Shown here one piece after another: positions 56,162 to 63,973 of a DNA stretch of 64,000 nucleotides. Source of the stretch: Bacteroidota bacterium (GTDB lineage Bacteria > Bacteroidota > Bacteroidia > Flavobacteriales > Flavobacteriaceae); the NCBI GenBank assembly GCA_023446155.1, contig JAEXIT010000017.1, positions 124,001 to 188,000 of the forward strand. Reading direction: 5' to 3'. Both the position numbers and the translations under genes were made by a program. A model generated the notes under the pieces. The model saw only the letters and a list, made by a program, of their open reading frames with translations, ran no database searches and was not told where the DNA came from. Position 1 is the first letter of the stretch. Every line of letters begins with the position of its first letter.

Positions 56162-56218
56162 ATTAGACAAATGGGTTTTAGTTGTGTTGTTGTCGTTGTT
56201 GTTGTGTAGTTGTCTAAT
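56162..56218 (-). promoter_or_regulatory. pnp leader hairpin with CAA-repeat loop
   Basis: A perfect 9-base inverted repeat (ATTAGACAA at 56162-56170, TTGTCTAAT at 56210-56218) encloses a 39-base loop which on the pnp strand is mostly CAA repeats. The structure starts 21 bases before the pnp ATG. PNPase is autoregulated through its leader in E. coli; a similar role here is only inferred. Confidence 0.55.
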
Positions 56219-56254
56219 ACCCAATGAAAAACCAAACTTTTTTCTGTCAAAATA

Positions 56255-56289
56255 TACAAAACAAAAAGAGGCGCGCAGGCGCCTCTTTT
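56255..56289 (-). terminator. rpsO terminator
   Basis: An 11-base perfect stem (AAAAGAGGCGC at 56264-56274, GCGCCTCTTTT at 56279-56289) with a 4-base loop is followed on the minus strand by a T-rich tail. Read-through into pnp is possible. Confidence 0.88.
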
Positions 56290-56295
56290 CAGTGA

Positions 56296-56565
56296 TTATT
56301 TTCTGATGTTTAATTCTTTGATAATCTCACGATATCTGTTGATATCTTTTTTCTTTAAGTAGTCAAGAAGACTTCTTCTTTTACCTACCAATTTCACTAG
56401 CGAACGCTCGGTGTTGTAATCGTGACGATTAACTTTTAAGTGCCCGGTTAAGTGATTAATTCTGAATGTGAATAACGCAATTTGTCCTTCTGCAGAACCT
56501 GTGTTAACTGCATTTCCACCGTGTTTTGCGAAAATGTCCGCTTTAACTTCTTTAGTTAAATACAT
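56296..56565 (-). CDS. rpsO: 30S ribosomal protein S15
   Basis: S15 binds 16S rRNA early in small-subunit assembly. The 89-residue protein matches the family length and shows GSAEGQIALFTFRINHLTGHL, HDYNTERSLVKLVGKRRSLL and the end DINRYREIIKELNIRK. A -7 box TACCTTTG lies at 56631-56624; the leader holds a short hairpin (TAGGA/TCCTA) around 56602-56616. Confidence 0.97.
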   Translation of the reverse strand: MYLTKEVKADIFAKHGGNAVNTGSAEGQIALFTFRINHLTGHLKVNRHDYNTERSLVKLVGKRRSLLDYLKKKDINRYREIIKELNIRK

Positions 56566-56623
56566 GCTAATATTATTTAAATGATTATTATGTAGTGAAT
56601 TAGGAGTAGTCCTATTTCGTGTG

Positions 56624-56631
56624 CAAAGGTA
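56624..56631 (-). promoter_or_regulatory. -7 box of rpsO
   Basis: On the minus strand this reads TACCTTTG, an exact match, giving a leader of about 50 bases. Confidence 0.6.
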
Positions 56632-56672
56632 GCTTTATTTTTGGAACTAACAAATAAAAACAGGAAACAATG

Positions 56673-57128
56673 TTAAAAAAGTTGGGCAATCTCCTGATTT
56701 ACAAATTCCAAAAAGCGCTCGTCTTCGGCTGTAAACGGATCCAGAACATGGGAGTCGATGTCGATCTGACCAATGTTTACGCCATTTACAAAAAGTGGTA
56801 CCACGATTTCCGATTTTACCGTAAGGCTGCAGGCAATATAGTTGTCCTGTGCTTTTACATCGGGAACTACAAAATTCTGATTGGAAACGGCTACCTGTCC
56901 GCAAATCCCTTTTCCAAACGGAATCACGGTATGATCGGTAGGAGCACCTACATAAGGACCTAGAACCAGTTCTTCCTTGTCGCCATTGCGAAAATAAAAA
57001 CCAACCCAGTCGTAATAATCAATGTGGTCCTGTAGTAACTGACAAATATTTTTTAGTTTTTCGTCTCGGTTACTATCGGTGCCGGCAACAATTGCCTTTA
57101 TTTTTGGTTCTAATTCTTGAAATTTCAT
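56673..57128 (-). CDS. msrC: GAF-domain free methionine-(R)-sulfoxide reductase
   Basis: fRMsr reduces free methionine-R-sulfoxide. The 151-residue single GAF domain shows WVGFYFRNGDKEELVLGPY, PFGKGICG and IACSLTVKSEIVVPL. The catalytic Cys (IAC) and one resolving Cys (GICG) are present, while the position of the other resolving Cys of the E. coli enzyme (VAC) is Gly-Ala here. A -7 box TACTTTTG lies at 57150-57143. Confidence 0.88.
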   Translation of the reverse strand: MKFQELEPKIKAIVAGTDSNRDEKLKNICQLLQDHIDYYDWVGFYFRNGDKEELVLGPYVGAPTDHTVIPFGKGICGQVAVSNQNFVVPDVKAQDNYIACSLTVKSEIVVPLFVNGVNIGQIDIDSHVLDPFTAEDERFLEFVNQEIAQLF

Positions 57129-57142
57129 AACATTCTTTTTGC

Positions 57143-57150
57143 AAAAGTAT
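57143..57150 (-). promoter_or_regulatory. -7 box of msrC
   Basis: On the minus strand this reads TACTTTTG, an exact match 14 bases before the ATG at 57128. Confidence 0.55.
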
Positions 57151-57198
57151 TTATTTGAGGCGTTTTAATTTTTATATTTTTGTTAAAAATAAAGCGGT

Positions 57199-57756
57199 TT
57201 GAAAAATCTATTTATCCAATATAAGCCTTTTTTTATCTTTCTGATAAAATTCCTGCTGCTCTATATTGTGCTTACAGTGGTGTATAAAATTTACCTCGGT
57301 CAGTATGATGCCGAAAAGTTTCAAACCGATGGAATTTCCAATTCGGTGGCTTTTCAGGTCGAAGAAACACTACTCTTTTTAAACCAGCCGGTAACAACCG
57401 CGCCAAGTACTCAGGATGCGTCGGTAATAGTCTTGTTACGGGACAAACCGATTGCCAGGATCATCGAAGGTTGTAATGCGGTAAGTATTATGGTGCTGTT
57501 TGCGGCTTTTATCTTTGCCTTTTCGTCCGGTGGAAAAAAAACCTTCCTTTATATTGTTATTGGAATTGTTCTGATTCATATCCTTAATGTGATACGAATT
57601 GTATTGCTGACTATGGCTATAGATCGTTTTCCGGAACAGGAACATTTGCTACACGGCGTAATTTTCCCGTTGTTTATTTACGGTGTTGTTTTTTTGTTAT
57701 GGGTACTTTGGGTTCAAAAATTCTCTGGATATGCTACAAAACGTGTGGAAAAATAA
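57199..57756 (+). CDS. xrtF: exosortase family protein XrtF
   Basis: Exosortases are polytopic membrane transpeptidase-like enzymes that process C-terminal sorting signals. This 185-residue protein has about five transmembrane helices and the exosortase catalytic residues: Cys92 in EGCNAVSIMV, Arg133 in NVIRIVLL and His152 in LLHGVIFPLFIYG. Its small size and flavobacterial context identify subtype F. The start is TTG at 57199. It overlaps the next gene by 26 bases. No sorting-signal target is visible nearby. Confidence 0.9.
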   Translation: MKNLFIQYKPFFIFLIKFLLLYIVLTVVYKIYLGQYDAEKFQTDGISNSVAFQVEETLLFLNQPVTTAPSTQDASVIVLLRDKPIARIIEGCNAVSIMVLFAAFIFAFSSGGKKTFLYIVIGIVLIHILNVIRIVLLTMAIDRFPEQEHLLHGVIFPLFIYGVVFLLWVLWVQKFSGYATKRVEK

Positions 57757-58174
57757 ACAAACCATTTTAGGAGTCGTATTGGCTGTTGTATTGTTGGCCG
57801 TAATCCGGGCTTTCGAAAACCAGCTTTTTTACGATCCGTTTTTGGAGTTTTTTAGAGGAACTTTTCAAAATGCCGTTTTGCCAACCTACGAAACCGGCCG
57901 ATTAATAATTAGTCTGTCGCTACGGTATTGGTTGAATACCGCGATATCTTTAGGTATTATTTATATCGTTTTTAGAGAAAAATCACTACTCCAATTATCC
58001 GGGTTGTTATATCTATTCTTTTATATAGGATTGTTAACCGCTTTTGTGATACTGTTAAAAAGTTCCGACAAACCAGATTATATGACCTTGTTTTATATCC
58101 GTCGGTTCCTGATTCAACCATTGTTACTGCTATTATTCCTGCCGGCATTTTATTATCAAAAGAAGAAATCGTAA
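57731..58174 (+). CDS. exosortase F system-associated membrane protein
   Basis: This 147-residue protein has about four transmembrane segments and a recognisable FENQLFYDPFLEFF segment near residue 27, characteristic of the small protein encoded after xrtF in flavobacteria. Its ATG lies inside the end of xrtF, indicating translational coupling. Its role is unknown; it is presumably needed for or modulates XrtF. Confidence 0.87.
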   Translation: MLQNVWKNKQTILGVVLAVVLLAVIRAFENQLFYDPFLEFFRGTFQNAVLPTYETGRLIISLSLRYWLNTAISLGIIYIVFREKSLLQLSGLLYLFFYIGLLTAFVILLKSSDKPDYMTLFYIRRFLIQPLLLLLFLPAFYYQKKKS

Positions 58175-58218
58175 TATTTTTTGTACCTTTAAAGGAATGT
58201 AAAAAAGCGATTTAAAGG

Positions 58219-59076
58219 ATGAAAGTTGTTAAACAGTCGGGAGATATCGTGAAATTCGACAGTGAAAAACTGAAACGTTCCCTGCAAATGTCCGGAGCCA
58301 GTCCGGAAAAAATAGAAGAGATACTTGCGATTATCGTCAACCAGTTATACGATGGTATGCCTACGCGGAAAATCAACCGCCAGGCTTTTCAATTGTTGAA
58401 AAAGGCATCAAAAGTGCACGCGGCCCGTTATAATCTGAAGGCGGCGGTTCAGGCTCTTGGTCCGGCCGGTTTTTTCTTTGAAAAATACGTGGCTTTGTTG
58501 TTCGAAAATGAAGGATATGCCGCCAAAACCAATCTGGTTTTAAACGGAAAATGCGTTACGCATGAGGTGGACGTGTTGATCAAAAAAGACCAACGAATCG
58601 GAATGGTCGAATGTAAATTCCATAGCCGTAACGATATTAAATCGGATGTAAAAGTGCCGATGTATATTTTATCCCGTTTTAACGACCTGAAAAGTAAAAA
58701 CCATTCTATTTTTAGCCAGAGCGATACGATCACCCGATGTTGGGTGATTACCAATAACCGGTTTACATCCGAAGCACTTCAGTTTGGACGCTGTTCCGAT
58801 TTAAAAATGGTGAGTTGGGATTATCCCGAAAAAGAAAGCCTGAAATTTAAAATAGAGGAAAGCGGACTTTTTCCAATTACCTGCCTGACAACGCTGACAC
58901 AAAGTGAAAAGGAAAAATTATTGATCAGTGGTGCTTTGCTGGCCTCCGACATATTGGATAACAGTCAGTTGTTGGAAGATGTTAATGTGCATCCGAACCG
59001 TATCAAAAATATTATCCGCGAAGCCTCTGCATTATGTGAGCACCTCGGAAAGCAATGTAAAATTTTTAACGATTAG
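58219..59076 (+). CDS. ATP-cone domain fused to a PD-(D/E)XK nuclease-like domain
   Basis: This 285-residue protein starts with an ATP-cone domain (about 1-90: VVKQSGDIVKFDSEKLKRSL, later MPTRKINRQAF), known as an allosteric nucleotide-binding module. A restriction endonuclease-like (Mrr-type) domain follows (about 95-225) with GFFFEKYVALLFENEGY, HEVDVLI and the catalytic MVECKFH (ExK). The last 60 residues are helical. It lies 3 bases before a beta-CASP ribonuclease gene. A nucleotide-controlled nuclease is inferred; its substrate is unknown. Confidence 0.82.
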   Translation: MKVVKQSGDIVKFDSEKLKRSLQMSGASPEKIEEILAIIVNQLYDGMPTRKINRQAFQLLKKASKVHAARYNLKAAVQALGPAGFFFEKYVALLFENEGYAAKTNLVLNGKCVTHEVDVLIKKDQRIGMVECKFHSRNDIKSDVKVPMYILSRFNDLKSKNHSIFSQSDTITRCWVITNNRFTSEALQFGRCSDLKMVSWDYPEKESLKFKIEESGLFPITCLTTLTQSEKEKLLISGALLASDILDNSQLLEDVNVHPNRIKNIIREASALCEHLGKQCKIFND

Positions 59077-59079
59077 CGT

Positions 59080-60438
59080 ATGAAAGTTCAGTTTTTAGGT
59101 GCCGCCGGGACGGTAACCGGTTCCAAAACACTTATCGAAAGTGATAGCGGAATTCGTATTCTGGTGGATTGCGGTTTGTTTCAGGGCGGAAAATTATTGC
59201 GGAGTTTTAACTGGAATCCGCTATCGGTACTTCCGTCCACCATCGACTATGTGTTGCTCACGCACGGACATTTGGATCATTGCGGCTGGTTACCACGATT
59301 GGTGGACCAAGGGTTTGAAGGGAAGATCTTTTGTACGGGGCCTACAAAATCCATCAGTAATCTGATTTTACAGGATAGTGCCAAGATTCAGGAAGAGGAA
59401 GCCGAAAAAGCCAATAAAGAACACTATTCGAAGCACGATCCGGCCGAGCCGCTCTATACGGTCGAACAAGCCGATAAAGTACTACCGTATTTTAAAGTCA
59501 TAGCCATCGATACGCCTTTCGAGTTGGAAGAGGGCATAACGGCGACTTATTTTTATGCCGGACATATTCTGGGCGCTTGTTCCATAACCTTGGAAATAGA
59601 CGGAAAAAAACTCGTCTTTTCGGGCGATATCGGACGTGATAACGATGTGTTGTTGTATCCGCCGGTACATCCGAAAGAAGCGGATTATATTTTTCTGGAG
59701 AGTACCTATGGAAACAAAAAACATCCGGATAACGATCCGAAAGCCGAATTGGAAGCCTGTATTAACGAAACCTACGAGCGCGGTGGTAATGTGGTGATTC
59801 CAAGTTTTGCCGTCGAACGGGCGCAAAGTATCATGTATCTGATCTGGCAACTTAAAAAAGAAGGTCGAATACCGGATATGCCGTATGTTATTGATACGCC
59901 TATGGGTATTAAGGTCCTGGATATTTTTACCGATAACGGAAAATGGCACAAACTGAAATGGGAAGAGTGTACGGCAATGTGTGAAATGTTTACAATGATT
60001 TCCAATTATGAAGAAACCATCGAAGCAATTTACGACGATCGCCCAAAAGTAGTCATAGCCGCTAGTGGAATGATCACCGGTGGACGTGTTTTAAGTTATC
60101 TGGAGCGGTATATCGTCCGACCGGAAACAACGGTTGTTATTGTGGGCTATCAGGCGGAAGGAACCCGTGGTCGAAAATTACTGGAAGGTGAAAAAGAAAT
60201 AAAAATTTACGGACGTTATTATCCGGTGGAAGCCAAGGTTGTGGAAATCGAAGGATTGTCGGCACATGGCGATCAGGATGATTTGGTAAACTGGCTGTCG
60301 GAACTGGAAAATAAACCGAAAAATATATTTTTGGTTCACGGTGAAGCGGATAGTTTTACCGAATTAAAAGCGACCATCGAAACGCGGTATGGCTATGAAT
60401 GTGTGATCCCCGAACTGGAACAAATCATCGAATTATAA
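59080..60438 (+). CDS. MBL-fold beta-CASP ribonuclease (RNA-processing exonuclease family)
   Basis: This 452-residue protein belongs to the CPSF/YSH1-like metallo-beta-lactamase family. The zinc motif HGHLDHCG is near residue 66, other metal ligands lie in GHILGACS and SGDIGRD, and the beta-CASP insert includes PSFAVERAQ and ASGMITGGR. The C-terminal RMMBL segment is SAHGDQDDL. Such enzymes act as RNA endo- or exonucleases. It forms a two-gene unit with the preceding nuclease-like gene. Confidence 0.92.
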   Translation: MKVQFLGAAGTVTGSKTLIESDSGIRILVDCGLFQGGKLLRSFNWNPLSVLPSTIDYVLLTHGHLDHCGWLPRLVDQGFEGKIFCTGPTKSISNLILQDSAKIQEEEAEKANKEHYSKHDPAEPLYTVEQADKVLPYFKVIAIDTPFELEEGITATYFYAGHILGACSITLEIDGKKLVFSGDIGRDNDVLLYPPVHPKEADYIFLESTYGNKKHPDNDPKAELEACINETYERGGNVVIPSFAVERAQSIMYLIWQLKKEGRIPDMPYVIDTPMGIKVLDIFTDNGKWHKLKWEECTAMCEMFTMISNYEETIEAIYDDRPKVVIAASGMITGGRVLSYLERYIVRPETTVVIVGYQAEGTRGRKLLEGEKEIKIYGRYYPVEAKVVEIEGLSAHGDQDDLVNWLSELENKPKNIFLVHGEADSFTELKATIETRYGYECVIPELEQIIEL

Positions 60439-60469
60439 AGGCATTAACATACTACTACAAAAAAAGTAC

Positions 60470-60477
60470 TATTTTTG
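60470..60477 (+). promoter_or_regulatory. -7 box of the metal cassette
   Basis: TATTTTTG is an exact match ending 5 bases before the ATG at 60483; a leaderless or near-leaderless transcript is expected. It excludes the frame opening at 60399 as the real start. Confidence 0.6.
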
Positions 60478-60482
60478 TGGCA

Positions 60483-60905
60483 ATGAAAATTAAAAAGCAC
60501 ATTAGTTTATTGATCGCGATGCTGATATTGGTTTCCAATGTCGGACTGGCTTTTAATGTGCATTATTGCGGAGGCGAAATCGCTTCGGTTTCATTGGCCT
60601 ACAAATCGGAAATGCCATGTATGGAGACCTCCGATTCGGAAAGTTCCTGTTGTGCCGCCACCGAAAAAAAAGACAGCTGTTGTTCGAATAGTAAAGTCGA
60701 CTTAAAGAAAAATACTACCGATAATATTATTGTAAAAAGCTTCCAACTGGATTTGGGTGCTTTTACCATTGCCGATAACTGGAAGCCGGTTGTCAGCAGC
60801 GAAGTGGAGGAAATAATCGTAAAAAGCGATATACCGTCTTTTTACTGCGATAGCAATGCGCCGCCACTCTTTAAACTCTACTGCCAATACATTTTTTACG
60901 CCTGA
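60483..60905 (+). CDS. HYC_CC_PP-type Cys-rich secreted protein
   Basis: This 140-residue protein has a signal peptide (about 1-23), then HYCGG at residues 27-31, C46, the CC pairs at 56-57 and 66-67, and a C-terminal segment with a double proline (NAPPLFKLYC). The family name comes from exactly these motifs. Pairs of Cys suggest a periplasmic metal-binding role, probably copper, but this is inferred. The gene leads a three-gene cassette with a TonB receptor and a heavy-metal-associated domain protein. Confidence 0.85.
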   Translation: MKIKKHISLLIAMLILVSNVGLAFNVHYCGGEIASVSLAYKSEMPCMETSDSESSCCAATEKKDSCCSNSKVDLKKNTTDNIIVKSFQLDLGAFTIADNWKPVVSSEVEEIIVKSDIPSFYCDSNAPPLFKLYCQYIFYA

Positions 60906-60971
60906 TTTTTAATGCTTTGAAATTCTGCGCACGATGCGCATACCTTACATTCAAACATTAAAAATACAATT

Positions 60972-63215
60972 ATGCACAAGAACTTTATGTTTTTTCTGCT
61001 GCTGTTTGTCAATTTTATAACAGCCCAGGAAAATGTAACAGGTACGATTACCGATGAGCACAATCTGCCTGTAATTGGTGCCTCCATTAGTTGGAAGGAT
61101 ACCACTATTGGTGTGACCACAGACGAAAACGGTGCTTTTAGCCTTCCGTATTCAAAAGAGCATCATCTATTGATGATCAGTTATGTGGGTTATGAAACAC
61201 AAACACTTGAAATTCACGAACCGAAAGCGGTCAAAATAGCCATTAAACCCTCCAAAACACTAGGTGAGGTTGTTGTACAAACCAAGCGAAACAGTCTGCA
61301 GAAGTCGTATGTCAAAACGGCCAATGTTGTGACGATGAGTAGTAAGGAATTGCTTAAAGCAGCCTGTTGTAACCTTTCCGAAAGTTTTGAAACCAATCCG
61401 TCGATCGATGTGAACTTTTCGGATGCAATTTCCGGAAGCAAACAAATCAAAATGCTGGGATTAACAAGTCCGTATATTTTGATTGCCGAAGAAAACATTC
61501 CTTCCGTTCGTGGCGCGTCGCAAGCCTATGGGCTGTCGTTTACTCCGGGTACTTGGGTCGAAAGCATTCAGGTAACCAAAGGAGCCGGTAGTGTGGTAAA
61601 CGGTTACGAAAGTATCTCCGGTCAGATCAATACAGAGTTGATCAAACCTTCAAATGATATTCCGTTTTTTCTGAACGCCTACGGATCGACGGATAGTCGT
61701 TATGAACTCAATACGCATTTCAATAAAAAAATATCCGATAAATGGAGTAGTAGCCTTTTTTTACATGGAAATGCGCGTGTCGCTAAAAATGATATGAACA
61801 ACGATGGTTTCCTGGACAATCCATTGGGAAAACAAATCAACGTACTGAATCGCTGGCAATATAGTGATGCCGAAAAAGGCTGGGTAAGCTTTATTAATCT
61901 CCGCTATATGCGCGATGAAAAACAAACCGGACAGGTCGATTTTGATCCGGATCGGGATAAATTTACCAACAACTATTGGGGATCGGAAATTAATACCGAT
62001 AAAGTAGATCTTTCCACTAAAATCGGATATGTATTTCCGGATATGCCGTACCAGAGTATCGGTTTTCAGAATTCGTTTAATTACCACAAACAGGAGTCGT
62101 ATTTTGGATTTAACCAATATAATATTCAACAAAACAGCTTTTACTCCAATTTGATTTTTAACTCGATTATCAGCAATACGCTAAACAAATTTTCAACCGG
62201 ATTAAATTTCACATCCGATGATTATAATGAGTACGTATTTGTGGGATCGGGTATGGATGTGAGCCGTCGCGATAACTCGATTGGAGCCTTTTTTGAATAT
62301 ACCTACGACAATACGGATGATTTTAGTTTGGTTGCCGGAGCGCGTTATGATATTCACAACCGACTAGGGGCTTTTTTTACGCCACGTTTACACCTGAGAT
62401 ACAATCCGTGGGAAAAAGCGGTTTTCAGAGCATCGGCGGGAAGAGGAAAAAGAAGTGCGAATATCTTTGCCGAAAACCAGCAATTGTTTGCTACCTCAAG
62501 AGCGTTTAACATCTTAAATATGGGCGGTAAAATTTACGGATTGGATCCGGAAATTGCCTGGAATTATGGCGTAAGCTTTATGCAGGGCTTTAGTCTTTTT
62601 GGGAGAACGGCGGAGGTAAGCGTGGATTTTTACCGTACCGATTTTGAAAATCAGGCGGTAGTCGATTTATATGCGAGTCCGCAACAGGTTTTGTTTTATA
62701 ATTTAGATGGGAAATCGTATGCAAACAGCTTGCAACTGGAGTTTAATTATGAATTTTTTAAACACCTGAACCTGCGTACGGCCTATAAATACTATGACAT
62801 CCAAACGGATTACCTAAGTGGAGCGAAAGAACGTCCGCTACAAGCGAAACACCGTGTTTTTGCAAACCTGGCGTTCGAAACGCATATCAAAGAAAAAGGG
62901 CAGCAATGGAAATTCGATTTTACCTATAACTGGATGGGCGCGCAGCGTTTACCAAATACAGCCGACAATGCGTTGTTGCGTGACCGTTTACCGGATTATT
63001 CCCCGTCATTTTCGGTGATGAATGCACAGATCACCCGAACGTTTTCGAGTACTTTCGAAGTATATGTGGGAGGTGAAAATATTGGAAATTATAAACAGAA
63101 AAAAGCTATTTTAGGAGCCGAAAACCCATTTGGTCCGTCATTTGATAGTTCGATCATTTATGCACCGGTATTCGGGCAGATGTATTATGCCGGATTGCGA
63201 TTTAAAATTAAATAA
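60972..63215 (+). CDS. TonB-dependent receptor of a metal-handling cassette
   Basis: This 747-residue outer membrane receptor has a signal peptide ending in TAQ, a CarboxypepD_reg-like domain (about 20-100: TGTITDEHNLPVIGASI), a plug domain (about 110-230) and a 22-strand barrel to the terminal RFKIK. The plug begins with a double cysteine in KAACCNLSESFETNPSIDV, a feature of receptors linked to metal cassettes. It is flanked by a Cys-rich protein and an HMA-domain protein, pointing to copper or another soft metal as cargo. Confidence 0.92.
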   Translation: MHKNFMFFLLLFVNFITAQENVTGTITDEHNLPVIGASISWKDTTIGVTTDENGAFSLPYSKEHHLLMISYVGYETQTLEIHEPKAVKIAIKPSKTLGEVVVQTKRNSLQKSYVKTANVVTMSSKELLKAACCNLSESFETNPSIDVNFSDAISGSKQIKMLGLTSPYILIAEENIPSVRGASQAYGLSFTPGTWVESIQVTKGAGSVVNGYESISGQINTELIKPSNDIPFFLNAYGSTDSRYELNTHFNKKISDKWSSSLFLHGNARVAKNDMNNDGFLDNPLGKQINVLNRWQYSDAEKGWVSFINLRYMRDEKQTGQVDFDPDRDKFTNNYWGSEINTDKVDLSTKIGYVFPDMPYQSIGFQNSFNYHKQESYFGFNQYNIQQNSFYSNLIFNSIISNTLNKFSTGLNFTSDDYNEYVFVGSGMDVSRRDNSIGAFFEYTYDNTDDFSLVAGARYDIHNRLGAFFTPRLHLRYNPWEKAVFRASAGRGKRSANIFAENQQLFATSRAFNILNMGGKIYGLDPEIAWNYGVSFMQGFSLFGRTAEVSVDFYRTDFENQAVVDLYASPQQVLFYNLDGKSYANSLQLEFNYEFFKHLNLRTAYKYYDIQTDYLSGAKERPLQAKHRVFANLAFETHIKEKGQQWKFDFTYNWMGAQRLPNTADNALLRDRLPDYSPSFSVMNAQITRTFSSTFEVYVGGENIGNYKQKKAILGAENPFGPSFDSSIIYAPVFGQMYYAGLRFKIK

Positions 63216-63230
63216 CTAAAATTAGAAACA

Positions 63231-63569
63231 ATGAAAAAAATAATAGTAATGCTTTTGGTGTCGTTAGTAGGATTTGCGGCACAGGCACAGGAAAAGAAAA
63301 ACAAAAATGGAAAACACGATATTGCGGTAAAAGGAAACTGTGAGATGTGTAAAAAGCGAATTGAAAAAGCCGCGTATGCAGTCCCGGGTGTTAAATCGGC
63401 GATATGGACAGCCGATAGTCAGTCGTTACATGTAATCATGAACGAAGAAAAGGCGACGCCGTTACAGATTCAGGAGTCGATAGCCAAAGCCGGACATGAT
63501 GCCGGTGAGGTAAAAGCAAGTGCTGAAGAATATGGCAAGTTGCACAGCTGTTGCCAATATGAACGATAA
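63231..63569 (+). CDS. secreted heavy-metal-associated (HMA) domain protein
   Basis: This 112-residue protein has a signal peptide ending in AQAQ and an HMA domain (about 30-98) with the metal-binding CxxC at Cys37 and Cys40 in GNCEMCKKR. A second potential site is the terminal HSCCQYER (Cys107, Cys108). It lies 15 bases after the receptor gene and probably works in the periplasm as a metal carrier. Confidence 0.92.
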   Translation: MKKIIVMLLVSLVGFAAQAQEKKNKNGKHDIAVKGNCEMCKKRIEKAAYAVPGVKSAIWTADSQSLHVIMNEEKATPLQIQESIAKAGHDAGEVKASAEEYGKLHSCCQYER

Positions 63570-63573
63570 AAGG

Positions 63574-63605
63574 ATCCCGATTCGAAAGAATCGGGATTTT
63601 TTTTG
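63574..63605 (+). terminator. terminator of the metal cassette
   Basis: A perfect 9-base stem (ATCCCGATT with AATCGGGAT) and 6-base loop are followed by eight T residues. Confidence 0.92.
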
Positions 63606-63775
63606 GAGATACAGCAACCTATAAAATGAATCGAAATGTATAGAACTAAAATGATAATTACGAAGGACAATATAGGAAGAGGGCTGTGTTAAGAGGTTGA
63701 AAATCGGTATATTGTATTTTGTTTTTTAATCAAAGTAATTATTTCAAAATGGTTGCAGGCTAAAAATTATATCAA

Positions 63776-63973
63776 ATGATAAATATAAATTTTACAATTG
63801 AGGAATTTACCAGTAAAGGGATTATTACGGATGAGTTGGAGCTAGAGCTTGCATTAATAGCCGACCGGAAATTGCGACTAATAGGAAAGAGCAACCTTCA
63901 TTTTAAAAACCTTAGAAAGCAATTAAGAACTTTGATTGAGGCTTATGAACGTAAAGAATGGTCGGACATATGA
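63776..63973 (+). CDS. small protein of unknown function
   Basis: This is a 65-residue, mostly helical, charged protein with no signal peptide; the second half has ADRKLRLIGKSNLHFKNLRK. I do not recognise the family. Its stop overlaps the ATG of a further frame that runs off the window (ATGA), the arrangement typical of coupled two-gene units such as toxin-antitoxin pairs, but only 10 codons of the second gene are visible. Confidence 0.6.
   Translation: MININFTIEEFTSKGIITDELELELALIADRKLRLIGKSNLHFKNLRKQLRTLIEAYERKEWSDI

Noticed and set aside
56181..56206. GTT/TTG microsatellite as a phase-variable repeat
   Set aside because: The repeat is imperfect, non-coding and located in the pnp leader, an unlikely phase-variable gene; treated as part of the leader hairpin.
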